Of a stretch of 64,000 nucleotides of DNA, positions 58,037 through 64,000 are shown piece by piece. Numbering within the stretch: the stretch's first letter is position 1; every line of letters begins with the position of its first letter. Both the position numbers and the translations under genes were made by a program. Under the pieces are notes generated by a model. That model searched no databases. It was not told where the DNA came from and saw only the letters and a program-made list of their open reading frames with translations. Source of the DNA: Mrakia gelida (taxonomy: Eukaryota; Basidiomycota; Tremellomycetes; Cystofilobasidiales; Mrakiaceae); contig BRON01000013.1 in NCBI GenBank assembly GCA_024345305.1, forward strand, positions 1,178,001 to 1,242,000. Direction: 5' to 3'.

Positions 58037-59809
58037 ATGAACTCGATATCTCACCTCGACAGGCTCATCACTCGGTCCCTCTCTCCTCCACCATCGTCGC
58101 CCTCCTCAGCTCCCTCCTCTCCCAGCTCTAGGTTCTCCTCGTCGTCCATCAACTCGTCACGATCCCTCCCTCCTTCACCAGCACGAGCCAACCACTCCTC
58201 CCTTCCTCTTCGTCGAGCGGCCTCTTCCTCAGGAACCACTCGCCGTCGTCGTACATCACCCTCGGAAACCGGTACCAGCGGCGGATCTGTTCTCTCGGAC
58301 GAGAAAAAGCCAGATCGGAAACGCAGGAGGACAGGAGCGAGATGGTGGATCGTGAAAGTCGTCACCAAGATCTGGACGCTGCTCGTCGGCATGCTCGTCC
58401 TCTTCGGCATGGCTGGGAGGTCTGTGAAGAAAGGAAGAGGGAGGAATGGGATCTCAGGTCGAGGGCACGGGCAGGAGCAGGAGGACGAGGAGGTGGAAGG
58501 CGAGAACGGAGCTCAACAGGTCGAGAAGGACGGAGAAGTCGAGCTCGCAGACGACCAGGTCAGCGTCGCTTCGTCTCGTGAAGAACTCGACTCGCCACCT
58601 TTGCACAACGGTCTCTCTCCACCTCTCATGGATCCTCGCACTCAAGCCATCGACCCTCGCACCCAAGCCATCGAAATCGACCCTCGCTCTCAAGCTCTCG
58701 ATCCATCCCAGCTCCCTTACCCTCCCAAACCACAACCGCCCTCGTCCAACCTTCGTCCATCTCCCTCCTTCGAATTCTCCCCTCCCTCACCCATTATCCC
58801 TTCACCAGACACAACTACCGCAACCACTCGCCCAGCAACTCGATCTCGTCTCCTCCTCCTCCCCAATCCCTTAGCGGAATCTTCCGGCAACTCCCTCCTC
58901 CATCCCTCTACCCCAAACGCTCCCTCGACACCTCCATCAGAAGCCTCGTCTTACCTCAGCGCTCCCCTAAGGAAGAAGACGCCGTTCCACAAGCCCAAGA
59001 CGTTGATTTTGGATCTGGACGAGACTCTGATCCACTCGACGAGTCGGTCGAGTGGGACTGGAGCTGGGAGGAAGGGAGAAGGCCACATGGTCGAGGTTTT
59101 TCTAGGTGGAAGGAGCACGGTGTATCACGTCTACAAGAGACCTTACGTGGATTACTTCTTGAAGAAGGTGAGTCTTTGTTTCACGTCGAACGAGTCGAAT
59201 CGAAGCTGATGGATCCTCGGTCGCGTTCTTCTCTCCGAAATCAGGTCTCTTCCTGGTACACACTCGTCATCTTCACCGCTTCCATGCAAGAGTACGCCGA
59301 TCCCGTCATCGACTGGCTGGATGGCGGTCGAGGCATGTTCGGAAAGAGATTGTTCAGAGACGTACGTTCGAAATCGTTCAGCTCCCTCGAGCCTCGACGC
59401 GTCGAGCTGACCCCTCTCCTTTTCCCTCCTCTCTCTTCTCGCTCTGCAGTCCTGCGTTCAGCACCAGAACGGAGCCTACATCAAGGACCTCTCGTGCCTC
59501 CAGGAAGACCTCGAATCCATCTGCCTCATCGATAACTCGCCCATCTCGTACTCGTATCATCAAGGTTCGTCTCTCCTCGCCTCGTTTCGTCTGCCTCGCT
59601 CTCTTCTCTTCACTGACTCCCTCGTACCTCCTTCACACTCTCCTTTCCTCCTCGTCGCTCAAAATCTGGCTGACTTAGCCAACGGAATCCCTATCGACGG
59701 ATGGTTCTCGGATCCCAACGATCAAGCGCTGCTCGACCTCTTGCCCGTGCTGGATAGTCTGAGGTTTACGGGAGACGTGCGGCATGTGCTTGGGCTGAGA
59801 GGGTTCTAG
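58037..59809 (+). CDS. nem1: NEM1-type phosphatase catalytic subunit (nuclear envelope/ER)
   Basis: HAD-superfamily serine phosphatase of the Nem1/CTDNEP1 (Dullard) group. With Spo7 it dephosphorylates lipin (Pah1) at the ER/nuclear envelope and so controls storage-lipid versus membrane-lipid synthesis. The start [17 protein letters not shown] was chosen because fungal Nem1 proteins often begin similarly; ATG 57935 is an in-frame alternative. A membrane segment ([16 protein letters not shown]) follows a basic stretch. Then come a long Pro/Ser-rich linker with a triplicated DPRTQAI-like repeat, the catalytic motif [66 protein letters not shown] and [11 protein letters not shown], ending GLRGF, TAG 59807-59809. 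Three or four introns lie in the catalytic part; one carries CGACGCGTCG at 59395. Confidence 0.92.
58631..58699 (+). repeat. In-frame triplicated heptad in NEM1 linker
   Basis: Three units [14 protein letters not shown] and DPRSQAL are encoded at 58631-58651, 58652-58672 and 58679-58699. The first two are adjacent; the third follows a two-codon spacer. The DNA is near-identical between the first two units, so the duplication is recent. Confidence 0.8.
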
Positions 59810-60363
59810 CGGTAGTAGTACGGGGTCCGTGGAATGAAATTGACGTCCTTTCTCTTATTTTCGGAAGGAGGGGAGAGCGAGAGAGAACGGTTCTGGACGG
59901 GGAAGCGACGCGTCTCTTCTCGACGATAAGCTGAGCTTGGGCTCGCCTTTACTCATCACCTATCTGGAGTATCGACTAGATAGGGGCGATTGAGCGGGAA
60001 AATGTAGTTCGAGCAGCAAGGAAGTCGCGACATTGCGTCTCGAAACTGGTTTTCACCTTCAACGCCCATCGTCCCTCCGACCCTCCGACCCACTCCCTTC
60101 GCTCCCCCCTGCTGATCTCAAGCAGCACCCGAGTACGAACCATGACATCCGCTCAGATACTCAGTTATTCTCGTCTGTAGTCCAGCTTCCCCAAGTGAAG
60201 AGGAACTCTGCAGGGCACGGTTCGATCGGACCTGTCCCGGCTTCGCCTCGGTTCACCTCTCCCTTTCTTCTTTCGCTCGGTTTACTCTTCTTCCCCCCAA
60301 CCACCACACCACCCAACCCTCTCACTTCTATCCACTTCTCTTTCCTCTCTTCACTCTTCAACT
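59810..60363. other. Intergenic: 3' flank of NEM1 and promoter of dehydrogenase
   Basis: About 550 bases between two plus-strand genes. C/T-rich tracts (60290-60360) lead to the ATG at 60364, a feature shared with other strong starts in the window. No gene is supported. Confidence 0.4.
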
Positions 60364-62509
60364 ATGTCCAAGCCTCAAGTCCTCATCCTCGGTTCGTCGT
60401 TCGATCTCTCTCTCTGCTTCAGCCCTCCCTTCTCGAGCTGACCTCCCTCGTCCTCATCGTTTCCCTCTCTCGTTCAGGTAAAGTCCTCTGGGCCCGAAAG
60501 GAGCTCGATGAGATCATTGGTCCCCTCGCTGAGATTCTCGTAAGCTCATGATCTCCTCCTAGCACTCGTAGACCGAGCAGAGCTGACCCTTCCCTCCGCT
60601 CTTCTCCCCTCAGTGGTGCGAGTCGAAAACCAAAGACGAGTTCAAGGCCGACTGCAAGACCAAGTACTCCAAAATCGTCGGTGTCTACGAGCACGAGGCT
60701 ATGTTCGCTACCGTAGGAAAGGTGATTCAACCATCTCCAGCTTGTTCTTCTGGTAGAAAGGGGAGGAGAAACAGAGACTGACCCGGTTCATCTTATCAGC
60801 CCAACGCCGAGCTCATCAACGCTCTGCCCCCAACCGTCAAGTTCTGGGCTCACAGTGAGTCTTTCTCTGCTCTCGTAAACTTACCTCCATCAGGTCGCTG
60901 ACCCTCTGTTCGTTTTGATCTACTCAGACGGAGCTGGTTGTAAGTTCCCTCGTCCTCGTTCGACTTCCCGTCCGAGCTCAACCTGACCTCTGCTGGCCCC
61001 CTCCCTTCCCTCCCCAGACGACAAGCTCGACGTCGACGCCTGCCTCGCTCGAGGGATCTCTGCTTCCCACACCCCTGGAGCCGTCGACAACGCTACCGCT
61101 ACCACCGCCGTCTTCCTCATCCTCGCTTCCATTCGACAGTTCTACAAGGCCGAGAAGTCGGTTCGAGCTGGTTCGTCCCCCCCTCCCTCTCTCTGACACC
61201 GTTCTTTCACAACCCCATCTCGAACCGAACGACGGTTCTGATCTGACACATCGCTTCGCTCTCTTCTTTACTCGTCTCCTTTCAATTTTTCATCGTCACT
61301 CTCGCTCTGCGTGGAACAAATAAACAGGAAACTGGAAGAACGACCTCCCTCTCGCTCGAGATCCCGAAAACAAGACCCTCGGTATCGTCGGTATGGGAGG
61401 AATCGGAGCTCTCGTTGCTAAGCGAATGTAAGTTGACTGTCTCGCCTAATGTACTGTCGGCAGGAGGTTCGCTGTGACCAAGAGGAGTCGGACAGCTCAG
61501 CGCAGAACGAGGGCGAAGATGCGTCGTGAACACCTCGCTAACCTCGTTTGTTCTTCTATCACGCAGGCACCTCGGATGGGGAATGAAGATTCTCTACCAC
61601 AACAGGTCTCCGGTGAAGGCTGGAGGAGCTGGAGCCGAGTACGAGTACTGCGCTAGCCTGGAGGAAATGCTCGGACGGTGTGATGTCGTCTCGTTGAACT
61701 TGCCTGTACGTCGCTCTTCTCCCCTCCCTTTGGATATTGTCTGGTCTTGACTTGACCCGAGAGCTGACTTTCTTCCTCTTTGTCCTGCTCTGCAGCTCAA
61801 CGCCAACACCGAGAAGTCGTTCGGAGCCAAGCAGTTCGGATGGATGAAGAAGGGTTCCGTTCTCGTCAACACCGCTCGGTGAGTCTCGTATCACACTCTC
61901 ACTAGCTCCTATCTTTCCACTCCTACGCTCCATTCAGCCCGTTTACGCTGTGGACGACGAGATCGAACCTCTGCTGACCCCTTCGCTCCTCGTTCTCGCT
62001 TCTTCAGAGGTGGAGTCGTCGACGAGCCCGCACTCTTCGATGCTCTCAAGTCCGGTCACCTCTACTCTGCCGGAATCGACGTCTTCCCCAACGAGCCTGA
62101 GGTCAACCCAGAGTACTTCAAGTACGACAACATCTGTACGTCTCGCTTTATCTGCCTTTTCTTCAGCCGCTCACCTCGAACGCGTCTCTCGCTCGTCATC
62201 GCTGACCCCCGCTCTTCGCTTCGCTCTTCTTCCTTTGTTTCTGCAGCTATCCTTCCCCACATGGGTACTGAGTGAGTCTCACTCTCTCGGCTTCTCTACA
62301 TATTCACCCCTCGCGTTTGAAGACGTGTCTTCCGACCTTCGAACCTCTCGCTGACTCTCCGTTCTCTCTCTTCTCTCCTCCTCTCTTCCTTCAGGACCTC
62401 CGACTCCCGATGGGTCATGGAGATGACTGTGATCAAGAACATGGAGAGCTACCTCAAGGAGGGCAAGATGATTAACCTCGTCGCTGAGCACAAGGGTCAC
62501 CTCCAGTGA
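60364..62509 (+). CDS. D-isomer-specific 2-hydroxyacid dehydrogenase
   Basis: NAD(P)-dependent oxidoreductase interconverting 2-oxoacids and D-2-hydroxyacids, in the glyoxylate/hydroxypyruvate reductase or D-mandelate dehydrogenase-like group. Exon 1 codes MSKPQVLILG. Later exons give KVLWARKELDEIIGPLAEIL, WCESKTKDEFKADCKTKYSK, YEHEAMFATVGKP, then a 12-base exon (60928-60939) coding NGAG, YDKLDVDACLARGISASHTP, the dinucleotide loop LGIVGMGGIGALVAKRM, CDVVSLNLPLNANTE, NTARGGVVDEPAL, AGIDVFPNEPEVNP, and ILPHMGTET. The catalytic triad Arg (TARGG), Glu (PNEPE) and His (PHMG) is intact. It ends EHKGHLQ, TGA 62507-62509. About ten introns. The substrate is not readable from sequence. The C-terminal HLQ is not a clear peroxisome signal. 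Confidence 0.92.
60928..60939 (+). other. 12-base microexon in the 2-hydroxyacid dehydrogenase gene
   Basis: The segment ACGGAGCTGGTT is flanked by CTCAG on the left and GTAAGTT on the right. Including it joins the flanking exons in phase and gives the residues N-G-A-G-Y that precede the conserved D-K-L-D; leaving it out removes four residues without a frame change. Confidence 0.75.
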
Positions 62510-63243
62510 TCTCACGTCTCTCGTTGTTCTCCTCTCCCTTTCCTTTACTTTCATTCTCACGACTTCCGGTTATTGGTACTGTTTTCTTATGTATGCTCTT
62601 GGGACTCCTGAAGAGGTGGTAGATCAGTCAAGACGAAAGAAGGTCGAAAATAAGAACGACAAGCAAGCTGAAACGCAGAAGGAGGAGGGCGAAAGTTGAG
62701 CTCAACCCTTTCCTTCCCTTCATCCTCTTCCTACTCCCTTCCCTCCTCAGCTCATCCTCGAAAGCGCTCTCTCGCCGCATGAACGATTCCCTCCTCGACC
62801 CTCGGACGATCTTCTGTACCTCAGCAGATCCCTTGACGGCGTGTTCGGAGAGAAAATGAGCTCCGACCAACCCCCTTCTTTCCCTTCCCCCCTCTCTTCC
62901 CTCCCCTCCCAGGGCGAGCTCCCTCGTTGCCTTCCCTCCTCAACGGCCACCCTCCCGACTCTTCCTCGTTCAGCTCTCTCTTCCCCCTTCTCCACCCCGT
63001 TCAGTAGCTGGTCTCGACACTCTCTTTTTCATCCCTCCACGGCAAGCTCTTCAAGGCTTCCCTTTCGCACCCTTCCACCTCTCCCTCCCTCGTAACCTCC
63101 TACCACTCAACGTCACCCTCCTTCCTTCCTTCGCCCCCAACCTGCCTCTTCTAGACGATTGAGGTCCTACACCCCCACCTTCCTCCTTTCCTTCCTCTCG
63201 TTCGCTCGTCCCATCGGTCTACGGCTCTCGCTCTACGGTCAAG
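62510..63243. other. Intergenic: 3' flank of dehydrogenase and upstream of small membrane protein
   Basis: About 730 bases. A Ser/Pro-rich plus-strand frame from ATG 62856 (MSSDQPPSFPSPLSSLPSQG) has no conserved motif and sits in C/T-rich sequence, so it is probably untranslated leader. No other gene is supported. Confidence 0.35.
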
Positions 63244-63568
63244 ATGGCAACCGTCTTTCAGACCAACACGACACAGTTCGGGTTCTTCGACTCCCAAGGG
63301 TACGTCCTTCCTTCTTTCTCTTCCACCTCATTCCTTCACTGCCTACACCTATCAAGCTGCCGAACAAAAGCTGACCTCGAACCTTTCCTTTGATTGCAAC
63401 AGCTACGTTTTTGGATCGACCGGCCCTTGCCTTCCCGCTTGGACGCTCCTTCACTCAACGGTTTGGATCCTCCAGGTCATGCTCAGCGACGCTCCCTTCC
63501 TCGCGATAGGACTTCTGGGACTCGCGTTGGGAACCTTCTTCGTCGTGGCTGGGAAGTTGCAGAGGTGA
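63244..63568 (+). CDS. Small membrane protein of unknown function (may continue past the window)
   Basis: ATG 63244 codes MATVFQTNTTQFGFFDSQG; an intron with GCTGAC and a CAACAG end leads to YVFGSTGPCLPAWTLLHSTV and a second exon with hydrophobic segments (WILQVMLSDAPFLAIGLL, LGLALGTFFVVAGKLQR). Reading straight on, the stop is TGA at 63566-63568. That stop lies inside a strong donor (AGAGGTGAGT), and a classic intron end (GCTGAC, C/T run, CGCAG) occurs at 63958-63996, so the gene may instead splice to an exon beyond the right edge. I do not recognise the family; one or two membrane helices are likely. Confidence 0.55.
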
Positions 63569-63576
63569 GTCTCGAA

Positions 63577-63864
63577 TCAGGCGTGAGAGAGGAGAGACGA
63601 CGGCGAGGAGGTGAGGAGGAGGAGAGGAACAGGTCGGAGATCGCAGGAGATGGAGGAGGTGACGACCTTGGCGACTTCGAGCGCTCTGTAAGCGATGTGG
63701 AGCATGGAGTGGGGGTACATGGGGCTACAGAAGAGTGGACCGTTGACGGTAGACGGGTAGGTACGGTCGAGGGAGGAGGAGGCTGGCTGAAACGAGGTCT
63801 TCCTCCTCGGCCGCCTTGCTTCTTCCAGGGTGCAGATGAGCTCAGCAGAAGCGGGCACACGCAC
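63577..63864 (-). CDS. Coding-like minus-strand stretch, unknown (uncertain)
   Basis: On the minus strand a frame reads TYPSTVNGPLFCSPMYPHSM and LHIAYRALEVAKVVTSSI, ending TGA at 63577-63579. Its codons are mostly C-ending as in confirmed genes here (GTC, ATC, CTC, TAC, AAG). An intron acceptor-like CTCGTTTCAG precedes it at about 63790. It would overlap the possible intron of the plus-strand gene. The plus strand is also open in another frame across the same interval, so the true coding strand is not settled. Confidence 0.3.
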   Translation of the reverse strand: MRVPASAELICTLEEARRPRRKTSFQPASSSLDRTYPSTVNGPLFCSPMYPHSMLHIAYRALEVAKVVTSSISCDLRPVPLLLLTSSPSSLLSHA

Positions 63865-64000
63865 TACATATCGACAGCCCCTACTCCTCGCGAGGATCTA
63901 GATATTCACGCACTCGTGGCTCACCTCGTCGTTCGTCTTCGATCCTCGGAACGCGTCGCTGACTCCCTTCTCTCCCCTCTTCCTTTCACCTCGCAGATCG

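Larger units (their letters stand above)
310..59404. repeat. Dispersed 10-base palindrome CGACGCGTCG, at least 16 exact copies
   Basis: Exact copies start at 310, 9216, 10604, 11409, 12300, 13317, 17291, 19815, 20155, 23173, 24985, 25974, 28149, 40397, 51211 and 59395. Only the one at 13317 lies in a clear coding exon (the LRR gene); the others are in introns or between genes. Many more partial copies (GACGCGT with one arm changed) exist, for example at 31230, 33714, 35074, 37100, 38445 and 47638. The core ACGCGT is the MluI cell-cycle box in yeasts. Confidence 0.85.

Noticed and set aside
1..64000. CRISPR arrays, insertion sequences, retroelements or rRNA genes
   Set aside because: No regularly spaced repeats, transposase or reverse-transcriptase motifs, or rRNA-like blocks were seen; this is intron-rich nuclear fungal DNA.

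Overview
This window is nuclear DNA from a basidiomycete fungus, most likely a red-yeast-like member of Pucciniomycotina (Rhodotorula/Sporobolomyces type). Nearly every gene is cut by many short introns with one grammar: a GTGAGT-like donor, a GCTGAC-like branch site and a C/T-rich run to CAG. Coding exons strongly prefer C-ending codons. Gene content fits a fungus with respiratory complex I (NDUFS6), homocitrate-based lysine synthesis and CAP10-like GT90 glycosyltransferases. There is no sign of bacterial, viral or transposon DNA. Taxonomy is inference; no marker gene is present.

Layout from left to right: a partial DHX57-like RNA helicase (-); a frame-broken BTB-like gene (-); AP-1 gamma-adaptin (+); an intact paralogue of the BTB gene (+), so the two BTB copies bracket the adaptin; an F-box-like protein (-); a large leucine-rich-repeat protein (-); a Gly/Trp-rich RGG-like protein (-); a DHA1-type MFS transporter (+); a PiT/PHO89 phosphate transporter (-); a secreted, probably GPI-anchored pepsin-like protease with altered catalytic triads (-); a SurE-type phosphatase (+); homocitrate synthase (+); a type II membrane protein that may be a glycosyltransferase (+); an unknown charged protein (+); a GT90 CAP10-like glycosyltransferase (-) divergent from a membrane-anchored M1 aminopeptidase (+); an F-box protein (-); tRNA-Leu(CAA) with a 9-base intron; NDUFS6 (-) divergent from COG3 (+); the NEM1-type phosphatase (+); a 2-hydroxyacid dehydrogenase (+); and a small membrane protein (+) at the right edge.

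The genes do not form one pathway. Several share the secretory route: AP-1 gamma and COG3 in Golgi traffic, NEM1 in nuclear envelope/ER lipid control, and GT90, the possible type II glycosyltransferase, the M1 peptidase and the aspartic protease as cargo or residents. The most striking non-gene signal is an exact 10-base palindrome, CGACGCGTCG, found at least 16 times, almost always in introns or between genes. Exon boundaries come from reading splice signals and frames by eye, so start and end coordinates are firmer than internal exon structure.
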